DNA of 64,000 nt. It comes from Cytophagaceae bacterium (lineage in GTDB: Bacteria > Bacteroidota > Bacteroidia > Cytophagales > Spirosomataceae). The DNA is taken from assembly GCA_947450365.1 (NCBI GenBank), contig CANFVE010000002.1, positions 62,001 through 126,000 of the forward strand. Direction: 5' to 3'. This document shows positions 54,185-62,197 of the stretch, one piece after another (the first letter of the stretch is position 1; each line of letters starts with the position of its first letter). The translations under genes and the position numbers were made by a program. A model generated the notes under the pieces. That model was not told the DNA's origin. It worked only from the letters and a program-made list of their open reading frames with translations, and did no database searches.

Positions 54185-54862
54185 ATGAAAAAATACTTTT
54201 TATTCGATGACGAACCAATTTCAGGTGTAAATTATGTTAGAAGAATGCTGGTTGGTTATTTTTTGATAATTATATTGATTGGTTTCTGGATAACTGCTGC
54301 AACGGCATATAAACGAGCTGGTGCTTTAGGTTGGAAAAAAGAGGTGAGGATAATAGTTGCTATACTAATTCCAATTTTAACAATTTCTAAGGCATTGGGT
54401 AAAACCAAAGGTTATAGTGATTTACCAATAAATCTATTTGATATTTTTGCTCTCATTGCTTTAGTGTTTCATATTATCCTATACTGGAGCAATGGAAATA
54501 AGGTGCCAGAAAATGTAAAAGAGGAAATAATTGAAATCAATGATATTAATGGTTTTGGTTTGGAGAAAATAGTTATTACTGAAAAGTACTTTGCAAATAA
54601 ACTTCACTTTAAACTAGATGCAGCTTTAACAAACTCTTTTACAAGGTTTAATCTCAAAAACAATTCTACTTGTTATTTGAATTTCCTTGATAATAACAAT
54701 AATGAAATTTGTTCCATAACACTTCCAAGAGAAATATTTAAAGTAAATAATAACAAATTTATTAAAAACAGGAAATGGTCTTATGAATCTTATTTGCAAA
54801 TAAGCGAGGAAAAATTTTCAAGAATATCAACTTTTTCTTTAACTCCATTAATTCCTAGATAA
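54185..54862 (+). CDS. hypothetical membrane protein
   Basis: A 225-residue protein from the ATG at 54185 (a TTG two codons earlier overlaps the upstream stop). Three membrane segments occupy about 25-115 (LVGYFLIIILIGFWITAAT, EVRIIVAILIPILTI, FALIALVFHIILYW). The last 110 residues are soluble and beta-rich. The ATAYKRAGALGW segment recalls small DUF805-like membrane proteins, but I cannot assign a family. Coupled to the PrsW-like gene by a 2-nt gap. Confidence 0.6.
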   Translation: MKKYFLFDDEPISGVNYVRRMLVGYFLIIILIGFWITAATAYKRAGALGWKKEVRIIVAILIPILTISKALGKTKGYSDLPINLFDIFALIALVFHIILYWSNGNKVPENVKEEIIEINDINGFGLEKIVITEKYFANKLHFKLDAALTNSFTRFNLKNNSTCYLNFLDNNNNEICSITLPREIFKVNNNKFIKNRKWSYESYLQISEEKFSRISTFSLTPLIPR

Positions 54863-54869
54863 AATACCA

Positions 54870-55181
54870 ATGCCAATCTCTATTGAATTTATAAACCTTA
54901 TTATTAGAAAATCAACCCTTGAGGAAAAGTATAAGGGTAGACTTGAGCAGTTCATTAAAGATGTTCCCAATAAATCATTCAGGGAAGATGATGAACTAGT
55001 TCGTTATGGATGTATGAATGGAAATACTTTAGAGAGATTTATTGATTTAATTCTTGAACGAGGTTTAGAATATAAAGACAAGAATACTATCGACTTTGTA
55101 GTTATCAATGCTCTTTCAGGTGCAACTTGGGATGTAGATTGGCTGGAATATGATTTAGAGAGTTGTTGGAAATTGGGTTAA
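54870..55181 (+). CDS. small hypothetical protein
   Basis: A 103-residue soluble protein beginning MPISIEFINLIIRKSTLEEKY and ending DVDWLEYDLESCWKLG; acidic overall. It contains DDELVRYGCMNGNTLERFIDLILERGL in the centre. It looks like the small orphan or immunity-type proteins found in polymorphic toxin loci, but no toxin is next to it. Starts 7 nt after the upstream gene. Confidence 0.55.
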   Translation: MPISIEFINLIIRKSTLEEKYKGRLEQFIKDVPNKSFREDDELVRYGCMNGNTLERFIDLILERGLEYKDKNTIDFVVINALSGATWDVDWLEYDLESCWKLG

Positions 55182-55206
55182 TTTAAAACAATAAAAAACT
55201 AAAATT

Positions 55207-55674
55207 ATGATTGGAGCCATTCCTAACCCGATAAAAACTCATATTGTCAGCTTTCCAATTGAAAAAGTGAAAGTTGCAGTTGAAAGAATTACTAAGATTT
55301 CAAAAAAATACAAATTGACTTCGAGTAATACTGTTTTCAATCAAACTACTTTAGAGGCGTACGAGCTTTTAAGTTTAGGGGTATATATTGATATTAGCTT
55401 ATCAGAAATTGCTGAGAATAAAACGCAAATAACGGTTGAGGTTAGAAGAAAAATAGGCTCATTTAATCAATCTTCTGAAGTCACATATGCCAATATTCAT
55501 TTAAATAAAATTTTCGAATTTTTAGGCAAAGCAATAGAGTTAGATGATTCAGCGTTTTCAGATTTCCAGAAAGAGGAAGTACAGTTCGAAATTAAAAAGA
55601 AGAAAGATGAAAAATTCATATTTGTCTATTTGCTCATTTCAATAATAATAATTGCATACTTATTAAGTAAATAA
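55207..55674 (+). CDS. tail-anchored hypothetical protein
   Basis: A 155-residue protein whose only membrane segment is at the very C-terminus (IFVYLLISIIIIAYLL, about 138-153), preceded by a Lys-rich patch KKKKDEK. The N-terminal 115 residues look like an alpha/beta domain (HIVSFPIEKVKVAVERITKI, KTQITVEVRRKIG). No family recognised. Last of the run of six plus-strand island genes. Confidence 0.6.
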   Translation: MIGAIPNPIKTHIVSFPIEKVKVAVERITKISKKYKLTSSNTVFNQTTLEAYELLSLGVYIDISLSEIAENKTQITVEVRRKIGSFNQSSEVTYANIHLNKIFEFLGKAIELDDSAFSDFQKEEVQFEIKKKKDEKFIFVYLLISIIIIAYLLSK

Positions 55675-56163
55675 AATAACTTCCCAACTTTGAAAATTCC
55701 CTCCCCCCTCATTACCCAAATAATGTTTTTTTAGCCTGTCATTTTACCACTTTTAACACTACCCCCTACAACCCCCGTTATTGGCAACATAAAGCACTGG
55801 GGTTCTATTGCGACAAAGACGCTCATTACCCGACGATAACACCTTACAAGGCAAGTATTATGCTACTGCAGAGTTGACTGCGTCGGCTTATATATGTTAA
55901 TCAACGACTGGTTCTTAAAAAAGGGAAACGAAAATACTGAACCGGGTGGATAGAGGATTAAGAAACCTAAATCCCAAAATCGCGCGCTTCTTGTTGAAAG
56001 TGAATATAAACCAGGACCGCTACTCAATAGCACAAGTACCTTAGTTTTGGTGATTAAATCTTTTGTTTTAGCTTTGCAATGAGCAGACGGCTCACCCTTA
56101 CTATTTAATGGAATTTATCTAAAAAAAGGGACTCCACAGAGACTCAAGATTTTTGGGCATAAA
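55675..56163. other. gene-free AT-rich stretch
   Basis: I see no convincing gene here. It holds a C-rich run near 55705, a short GAGC-AGACG-GCTC hairpin near 56083, and the segment CCCCCGTTATTGGCAAC near 55775, which superficially recalls a recombination site but lacks the paired boxes of one. Confidence 0.5.
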
Positions 56164-56218
56164 AAAACACCTTCTATTTAGCGTAAAAGGTGTTTTGATA
56201 AAATTGAGGTGGTCCCAC
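56164..56218 (-). other. tRNA 3'-end fragment plus terminator (possible integration scar)
   Basis: Read on the minus strand, GTGGGACCACC (56218-56208) equals the end of the acceptor stem of Bacteroidota elongator tRNA-Met-like genes. Ten nt further on lies a terminator: AAAACACCTT (56196-56187 complement) with AAGGTGTTTT, a 10-bp stem followed on the minus strand by Ts. The rest of the tRNA is missing to the right. This is what tRNA-directed integration leaves at one end. The match is short, so it is tentative. Confidence 0.45.
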
Positions 56219-56400
56219 TAGTTGACTAATTTAGTAGACTAATGAATCTAAAACGTATCAAAACCGAACCAGATTAATCTATTTGTATTTTTTCAGTGTC
56301 TTAACGGATTATAATTCGTTTAAATCCTATTCCTGTGCTCTCTTATTTGCTGCTCGATTTTAAAATAGAATTAATTTATTTTATTTAAAATGAATTAATT

Positions 56401-56417
56401 CTGACACATTAGGTCAA
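56401..56417 (+). promoter_or_regulatory. TGAC-N7-GTCA operator-like dyad, copy 1
   Basis: CTGACACATTAGGTCAA, 16 of 17 bases identical to 59325-59341. It starts 41 nt before a TAnnTTTT box (56442-56449) and 88 nt before the gene at 56489. Confidence 0.45.
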
Positions 56418-56488
56418 TCAAATTTTTCTAGCTTAATTTTCTATATTTTTATTTCAGCATGTTTAATTTATTAAAAATATTATGAATT

Positions 56489-57475
56489 ATGGCGACGATT
56501 ATTGACCTATTTACTCAAGAAAGTAAAGATTTGATTTTTTATAATTTTCCTGAATTAAAAAATCAATTTAAAACACTCTGGTATCCCTCTGCTTATTATG
56601 ATTTTCGGCCAATAAACTATTGGCAAGATGAAGAAAATATGCTGTTTGTGCATAATGATATTTTGGCACTAAATGAATTATTTACTCTTGGACGTCCCAA
56701 TCCTATTTTTAGACCTGGAATTTTCAATACAACTGGAATGTTAACTTCTAGTTATGGAATTATAAATATTGTTTGGTATTGGGAATTGCAACTAAATGAA
56801 ATATGCTGGAATCCCAATTTACATATTTTAAATTTCGGTTTAGATGAGAAAAAACGTCCAAAGGTTTATTTATTTGAAGTTGAATCAGTTGTTAATTCTA
56901 AAAGATTTCCATTGATTTATTTGTCCTTTGAAAATACAAATTTCTTTTACGACTATTTGATTCATGATAAAATTCAGATTGATATTTTAGTTCATGTTAA
57001 CGATGGTGGAGCCTCATTAGGCGGTAGTAATTATAAAATGGATTATATCTATCCATATTTAGATGATTTAGGTATTAGTGAAATTATGGTAGATTATACT
57101 TTTGAGGAAAAAAAACCATACATTATCGATTTCTTATATTTCAAACATTTTTCTCCTCCAAGTCTGAGGATTAAAAGGAATTTGGATCCTGCGGATGATA
57201 TTTTTAGGAGAAGAGATTTCGAAAGAGAAAATAGTCAAAGAGATTTTGAAAGGGAAATCAGGAGGAGAGATTTTGAAAGGAGAATGGAAGATCTTGATCG
57301 GCAACATGATCGCGATTTAAGAAATAATGAATTTATTCGTAATGAACATAGAAATTTTTATACTCGACCAGAAGAAGATCCAAGAATTTTGAAATTGTTT
57401 ACTGATTGGAAATTAATGGAAAAACAAAAAATGGATTTTGGTTATCATTATATTAGAAATTCAATGTTGGAATAG
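56489..57475 (+). CDS. hypothetical protein with RDFER repeats
   Basis: A 328-residue protein with no signal peptide. Residues about 1-225 are globular and rich in aromatic residues. Residues about 240-290 are a charged helical stretch with RDFER/RDFEREI repeated at 8-10 residue intervals and then RRMEDLDRQHDRDLRNNEF, likely a coiled coil. No family recognised. It is AT-rich like its neighbours and is preceded by an operator-like dyad. Confidence 0.65.
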   Translation: MATIIDLFTQESKDLIFYNFPELKNQFKTLWYPSAYYDFRPINYWQDEENMLFVHNDILALNELFTLGRPNPIFRPGIFNTTGMLTSSYGIINIVWYWELQLNEICWNPNLHILNFGLDEKKRPKVYLFEVESVVNSKRFPLIYLSFENTNFFYDYLIHDKIQIDILVHVNDGGASLGGSNYKMDYIYPYLDDLGISEIMVDYTFEEKKPYIIDFLYFKHFSPPSLRIKRNLDPADDIFRRRDFERENSQRDFEREIRRRDFERRMEDLDRQHDRDLRNNEFIRNEHRNFYTRPEEDPRILKLFTDWKLMEKQKMDFGYHYIRNSMLE

Positions 57476-57568
57476 TTTATTCATATCGCACCTTTTTAAA
57501 TTATCTATAGATATTATAATCCTCATGCATTTCTAGTAGAATTTGTTTTAACAAATATTTTAAAATCT

Positions 57569-58267
57569 ATGCATATGAATTTTATTGACATTGATTTTGA
57601 CTTTCGAAAGGATAGTAAATGTGGCGATCCTGATGTAGATAGCAAAAAGTTATACGAAATTCAAAAAACTCTTTGGAGTAAAAAATTGCCTAGTAACCAG
57701 GAATTTGAATTGAAAATAATAAGAAATAAAAATGGAAGAATGCTTTTGCAGAATACTGAATGTGGAGAATTTTCAAGTGATAGGATTTGTCCACATTATG
57801 TTGGGAAGTACAATGGTAAATTAGATGGTTGGTTACTAGATTTTGAAAAGGAAGAATTACAGCATAAAGTTCGAACAATTGGCGGTCACATTATTTTCCC
57901 AGCTAATTGGAGAAATGGGTTTACAATTAATCAAGCCAGAGGTGTTAACAAAAAAATTTGTGATAGGTTTGATTTAACCCTGGAATGTATTAGACGATTT
58001 TATTTGGAGAAACAAAGTCCTCTATTTGACACCTTTTTAAGATATAAGGACTTTTTTGATTTATTTGTAGACTTTAAAGGATTTACGGAATTCTTTTTTT
58101 TGCAGGATTTTATTGGTGAAGATGAACAAATCAATTTTTCATTGCCATTTGATGATTTTGTTCGTCCAGCATTACCTCAAACAGTAGAAGAGTACAGAAT
58201 TTATTATTTAAATATTCTTGAAATAATAAATAAAAGGAACAATAGACTATTAGCTAAACCTTATTAA
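57569..58267 (+). CDS. DUF6994-like protein
   Basis: A 232-residue protein. It starts NFIDIDFDFRKDS; further segments are LWSKKLPSNQEFEL, TINQARG (about 118), DRFDLTLECIRRFYL (about 131), SPLFDTFLRYKDFFDLFVDF and FFFLQDFI. These recall the DUF6994 family, small proteins of unknown function scattered in bacterial accessory regions. A second ATG two codons in could be the start. No signal peptide, AT-rich codons. Region 58268-58474 after it holds nothing recognisable. Confidence 0.65.
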   Translation: MHMNFIDIDFDFRKDSKCGDPDVDSKKLYEIQKTLWSKKLPSNQEFELKIIRNKNGRMLLQNTECGEFSSDRICPHYVGKYNGKLDGWLLDFEKEELQHKVRTIGGHIIFPANWRNGFTINQARGVNKKICDRFDLTLECIRRFYLEKQSPLFDTFLRYKDFFDLFVDFKGFTEFFFLQDFIGEDEQINFSLPFDDFVRPALPQTVEEYRIYYLNILEIINKRNNRLLAKPY

Positions 58268-58474
58268 GATTTGAATCTTAATTAATAGAAGGCGAGAAAA
58301 AGTGTATTAATGACAAGTGCATTTTGTATAATTGGAAATCAAAAAGAATCATATTCTCAAATTAATACATCTTTTGCCCCATTTTTTTCTTGTCCAATAA
58401 TATTAGTATCCAATCCCCAATGGTGGATTCTCGCGGACCAGATGTCTAAATTGGTTGGGTAAATGAAGAATGTT

Positions 58475-59212
58475 TTAATGAATCGTATAAGGTTTATGTT
58501 CGCTTAAATAATCATTCCACTCCTCCCGACTCCCCCGAAATACATTCAAGTCCGCTCGATGGGTTATTTCCATCAGGTCCGCATCAATGTTGAATTGCCA
58601 AAAAGTACAATCCATCTGTGCAGGACGCCATGCATTGGTCGAACTCAACCAAAGTGTGTGCTCATCAAATTCTTTTTTAACAAAATCTGAATATCCATCA
58701 CCATTGGTATAAATGATCGGCTTTTGCCCTGTTTTTTTCTGAATGTGATTCATGAAATCGCGTAACCGTTTAATTACTTTTTCTCTCCTGATTTTGGGGT
58801 TATTCTGCTGCTCAACATCTACAATCAGCGGAACGTGGAAAGTATGACCCTTAATGTTGGATAAGAAATGCTGAGCTTGTTCCTCTCCATCTGTATCAAA
58901 CCTAAAAAAATGATAGACGCCCAACGCAACACCCTTATCCTTGAATCCTTCATAGTGGTTTTCGAAATCGCGATCAATAAGCGTTTTTCCTTCCGTTGCT
59001 TTTAAAAAAACAAAGTCCAAACTGTCCAAACTCTCATAGATAATTTTTCCATTATGATGAGAAAGATCCAAACCCCTTACAGAATAATTGGAGGCAAGGT
59101 GCCACGGGTCTCGATTAGGTCGGTGCCTACGTGCAGGTTTCATTTGTTTCCAAACAAAAAATCCAACAAGGCCGAAAAATAATAAGAAGAAAAATGTGAT
59201 GCGTTTGAACAT
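58475..59212 (-). CDS. GH25 muramidase with N-terminal membrane anchor
   Basis: A 245-residue protein with an N-terminal membrane segment (about 4-22). The GH25 barrel runs from VRGLDLSHHNGKI (catalytic Asp) through VFLKATEGKT, LGVYHFFRF and VPLIVDVEQQ (catalytic Asp/Glu, about 130) to IIYTNGDGY and FWQFNID. It cleaves the beta-1,4 bond between MurNAc and GlcNAc in peptidoglycan. The anchor suggests action in the periplasm. The SEDS gene nearby is also concerned with peptidoglycan, although on the other strand. Confidence 0.9.
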   Translation of the reverse strand: MFKRITFFFLLFFGLVGFFVWKQMKPARRHRPNRDPWHLASNYSVRGLDLSHHNGKIIYESLDSLDFVFLKATEGKTLIDRDFENHYEGFKDKGVALGVYHFFRFDTDGEEQAQHFLSNIKGHTFHVPLIVDVEQQNNPKIRREKVIKRLRDFMNHIQKKTGQKPIIYTNGDGYSDFVKKEFDEHTLWLSSTNAWRPAQMDCTFWQFNIDADLMEITHRADLNVFRGSREEWNDYLSEHKPYTIH

Positions 59213-59324
59213 GTTTATTTAGTGGTTTAGCTCAACTTAAGGATCGTTAATTCAACAAAATTTATGAAATATAACGGAGATTTTTCGCTTTTATGCTAGC
59301 TAAAATTTGTCAGTAAAAATTTTC

Positions 59325-59341
59325 CTGACACATAAGGTCAA
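59325..59341 (+). promoter_or_regulatory. TGAC-N7-GTCA operator-like dyad, copy 2
   Basis: CTGACACATAAGGTCAA starts 43 nt before the TAGTTTTG box at 59368 and 81 nt before the start codon at 59406. Matching copies lie at 56401 and 63936. Confidence 0.45.
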
Positions 59342-59367
59342 CGACATGTAAGAGGCATAAAATTCTG

Positions 59368-59375
59368 TAGTTTTG
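59368..59375 (+). promoter_or_regulatory. -7 promoter box TAGTTTTG
   Basis: An exact TAnnTTTG box 31 nt before the start codon at 59406. No good TTG lies 19-21 nt upstream; the dyad at 59325-59341 ends close to where a -33 box would be, suggesting activator dependence. Confidence 0.4.
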
Positions 59376-59405
59376 CCGACCACTCCACCGAAATAATTGC
59401 CTATC

Positions 59406-59942
59406 ATGCTTGTGTTTTCAACCTTTATTCAGTCCCTTCAAAAGCAAGGTGCTCATGTAATCATTGTTTCAGATAGCCAAGCCGAATTTTCAGAACTAGA
59501 AGGGGTTCATCTCGTAGATGATTGGTTTAAATCATGGGATATTGTGGACCGCTTGGTCGGGGAGAAACGAAGGGTTTTAGATTTGAATGAATGGCAAGAT
59601 CAGCCGGAGGTATATGATGCCTTTGAGATGTTTGCGAATGCTGGATTGTTGGAAAAGGGTTTACTCTGGTTCGATTATGACCAGAGAACTGATAAAGACC
59701 GCATGGAAGTGCAAGGCTATTGGAAAGAGATAAAACACCTTATCGTCATGCTACAGGCGTCGGATCTATTTTTGACAAAGGCTGATTTACAAAGTTTATG
59801 GAAAGATTTGCAGGTAAACGATTTTGTGGTTGGACCCGATTTTTCTGTGTCTGAAGAGCGAGCGGATAATTACTTTGTTACAAATGCTTTGACGGTTATC
59901 ATCGAATTTCCCAAGGGAATGAACATAGTGGCTAAAGGCTAA
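59406..59942 (+). CDS. hypothetical protein
   Basis: A 178-residue protein from the ATG at 59406; a TTG three codons earlier is in frame. GCCTATC precedes the start. The first 75 residues could be an alpha/beta fold (HVIIVSDSQAEFSELEGVHLVDDW), but I recognise no family. It has no signal peptide. The SEDS gene follows after 38 nt in the same direction and may share its transcript, which hints at an envelope-related role. Confidence 0.6.
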   Translation: MLVFSTFIQSLQKQGAHVIIVSDSQAEFSELEGVHLVDDWFKSWDIVDRLVGEKRRVLDLNEWQDQPEVYDAFEMFANAGLLEKGLLWFDYDQRTDKDRMEVQGYWKEIKHLIVMLQASDLFLTKADLQSLWKDLQVNDFVVGPDFSVSEERADNYFVTNALTVIIEFPKGMNIVAKG

Positions 59943-59980
59943 CAGGTTATACATGAATGAAATCTTAAAATCTATTTTAA

Positions 59981-61144
59981 ATGAAAAGTAAGCTATACGC
60001 CTATTTCAAAGATCAATTGCTTGGTGACTATAAAATATGGTTCATCGTATTTATCCTAAATGCAATTGGGATGGTGGTCCAATTTTCGGCCAAAAGCCGA
60101 TTTACCATGGATGGGGCATTTGATCCCATCACGAGCTTGATTAAACCCGTGATTATTTTGCTGGGTTCTTTTTGGGTGATGGCTTGGGTGTCTCGACAAG
60201 ATTATGTCAGTGTTGTTAAATACATCAACCTCCTTCTTTTTCTTTCCTGGGGCCTCATCTTATTTGCCTATTTTTTTGGATCGGAAAAGGGTGGAGCTAG
60301 CCGTTGGGTAGATTTAGGTCCTGTCAGTTTTATGCCCTCGGACATGGCTAAATTATGTTTGACGATTAGTTTGGCGAAAATGTTTTCGACCCGACAAGCA
60401 GACCCCACCGCCTACACACCTTGGGTGATTTTGGCGATGCTTGCCCAAATCGGTATTACCTGTTTTCTCGTTATGCTTTCGAATGTCTCTACCAGTGCGA
60501 TTATTTTTGCTACAAGTTTTGTCATCATGATTTTTGGCCGAGTTCCGTGGAAATCCATCTCCATTATTTTGTGTTTGGTAGGGGCTTTGGCGGTAACAGT
60601 TATTTATGGGGGGATAGGCCAACGAGCAGAAACCGCGAAAAGTCGTATCGAAAATTACATCAAACGAGTTTTCACGAAAACGAATACCAAACAAAACAAG
60701 GAAGACGATAAGAATGAAAATTATCAATTGAAACAAAGTCTTTTTGCCATTTCCACTGGTGCTTTGACACCAAAAGGTCCTGGAAAAAGTCAGTTCAAAT
60801 TCCATTTGACGCAAGCCGAGTCTGATTTTGTCTACGCCATCATCATCGAAGAATACGGTATTTTCGCAGGCTTATTGATTCCGATTTTGTTTATTGCCCT
60901 TGTGTATCGAGGCGCTTTGGCGATCAAATATAGCGCTAAACCCATCGGAGGGCTTATGGCTGCCGGTTTGGCATTTTCGATTTCCACGCAGGCATTTATC
61001 AATATGCTGGTGAGCGTAGGTGCAGTTCCCGTGACAGGCCAACCGATTCCCATGGTCTCCGCCGGTGGAACGTCCTTGTTTTTTACTGCGATTTCGATAG
61101 GCTTAATTCTGTCGATTAGTAAGGATAAGAAGATGTATGGGTAA
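59981..61144 (+). CDS. SEDS family protein (FtsW/RodA/SpoVE)
   Basis: A 387-residue integral membrane protein with about ten helices. ASRWVDLGPVSFMPSDMAKL (about 107-126) is the SEDS signature region, and GQPIPMVSAGGTSLFFTAISIG (about 350) is the C-terminal GxPLPFxSxGG-type motif. A charged cytoplasmic loop lies at about 225-250. SEDS proteins polymerise lipid II into glycan strands with a class B PBP. No murein cluster genes are adjacent, so whether this is FtsW, RodA or an extra paralogue is unclear. Confidence 0.9.
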   Translation: MKSKLYAYFKDQLLGDYKIWFIVFILNAIGMVVQFSAKSRFTMDGAFDPITSLIKPVIILLGSFWVMAWVSRQDYVSVVKYINLLLFLSWGLILFAYFFGSEKGGASRWVDLGPVSFMPSDMAKLCLTISLAKMFSTRQADPTAYTPWVILAMLAQIGITCFLVMLSNVSTSAIIFATSFVIMIFGRVPWKSISIILCLVGALAVTVIYGGIGQRAETAKSRIENYIKRVFTKTNTKQNKEDDKNENYQLKQSLFAISTGALTPKGPGKSQFKFHLTQAESDFVYAIIIEEYGIFAGLLIPILFIALVYRGALAIKYSAKPIGGLMAAGLAFSISTQAFINMLVSVGAVPVTGQPIPMVSAGGTSLFFTAISIGLILSISKDKKMYG

Positions 61145-61244
61145 TAATTTAGGTCATTTTCGACTAATTTTTTTAAAGTGTTGGGGCAATAAATAACGAT
61201 AATTTATAATTTAAAATCAGAGCAATTGTTATAAATTTGATTTG

Positions 61245-61802
61245 ATGGAGAAAAACTTATACATCATTGGAGGTTGCAACGGAGCCGGTAAAACCACTGC
61301 CTCATTTACCATTTTACCCGACGTTTTAGATTGTAAGGAATTCGTAAATGCTGATGAAATCGCAAAGGGTTTATCTCCTTTTCAGCCTGAATTAGTTGCC
61401 TTTGAAGCTGGGCGAATCATGTTAACGAGAATTCATGATCTTATAGAGAAAGGTGAATCATTTTCTTTTGAAACGACTCTTGCCGCTAAGTCATACCATC
61501 ACTTAATTAAGAAAGCGAAAGCCAAAGGTTTCAATGTGACGTTATTGTTTTTTTGGCTTAGATCCGTTGAATTAGCAAAATATCGTGTTCAGATGCGTGT
61601 AAAGGAGGGAGGGCACAATATTCCTGAAGAATTGATAGAAAGAAGGTATAAATCAGGAATTAATAATTTGTTTGGTTTATATTTGCCCATCGTAGACGAT
61701 TGGTTTGTTTATGATAACTCAAATACTGAATCAGAACTTATTGCCCAAAAGAACAATATAATCAACCAAGAAAAATGGGAGCTATTAAACAAAAGCCATT
61801 AA
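61245..61802 (+). CDS. zeta-toxin-like P-loop kinase
   Basis: A 185-residue protein from the ATG at 61245 (the frame has a TTG one codon earlier). The Walker A loop GCNGAGKT (about 10-17) is followed by EFVNADEIAKGLSPF (about 35) and FSFETTLAAKSY (about 73), which match zeta toxin and related UDP-GlcNAc kinases, and LRSVELAKYRV and RRYKSGINNLF. It could phosphorylate UDP-sugars or another small molecule. Zeta toxins normally have the antitoxin gene upstream; here a small ORF overlaps the 3' end instead. Confidence 0.82.
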   Translation: MEKNLYIIGGCNGAGKTTASFTILPDVLDCKEFVNADEIAKGLSPFQPELVAFEAGRIMLTRIHDLIEKGESFSFETTLAAKSYHHLIKKAKAKGFNVTLLFFWLRSVELAKYRVQMRVKEGGHNIPEELIERRYKSGINNLFGLYLPIVDDWFVYDNSNTESELIAQKNNIINQEKWELLNKSH

Positions 61803-61930
61803 CAACTGCTGAAAAGTTGAAAATAGGTATGGCCCAGGTAAAAATCAATTTAATTGCCTACAAAAAGGCAAAGAATTCAGAATTAGTGGTCCTTCAAGGC
61901 GACAAAATTGTTTATCTGAAACCTGAATAG
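61775..61930 (+). CDS. 51-residue ORF overlapping the zeta-like gene, candidate antitoxin
   Basis: The ATG at 61775 lies inside the kinase gene (28-nt overlap, different frame). The product starts MGAIKQKPLTTAEKLKIGMAQ and ends VVLQGDKIVYLKPE: a helical start and a short beta end, basic. Tight overlap, same strand and small size fit a toxin-first toxin-antitoxin pair. No known antitoxin family recognised. Confidence 0.6.
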   Translation: MGAIKQKPLTTAEKLKIGMAQVKINLIAYKKAKNSELVVLQGDKIVYLKPE

Positions 61931-61945
61931 ACATTTTTAATGTTC

Positions 61946-62194
61946 CTATTTTAATACCAAAAACAAATCATGGGTATAAAGCCCTAAGTTCCAACCATAC
62001 ATTTTTCCATTCAAATCCCACGCGAGACAGGTTTTATTTCCCTGTTTATCCTCGACCCAACCGATGATTTGATGACCATGTTGCACCAATGTATTTATGG
62101 CCCCAATCATCACCGGTTGGCCTTCCCGTGTGACCACGTCAAAAGCCTCTGTGACATATAAATCCAATAAAAATTCGTGTTTCGTTTCGCTCAT
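61946..62194 (-). CDS. small hypothetical protein
   Basis: An 82-residue protein (MSETKHEFLLDLYVTEAFDVV to YGWNLGLYTHDLFLVLK) that looks like a small beta-rich domain. No family recognised. It begins 3 nt after the upstream gene in a minus-strand run of orphans and so is almost certainly co-transcribed with it. Confidence 0.6.
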   Translation of the reverse strand: MSETKHEFLLDLYVTEAFDVVTREGQPVMIGAINTLVQHGHQIIGWVEDKQGNKTCLAWDLNGKMYGWNLGLYTHDLFLVLK

Positions 62195-62197
62195 GGC

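Noticed and set aside
55760-55800. Integron-type recombination site around CCCCCGTTATTGGCAAC
   Set aside because: The paired boxes and stem of such a site cannot be found and there is no integrase; the resemblance is superficial.
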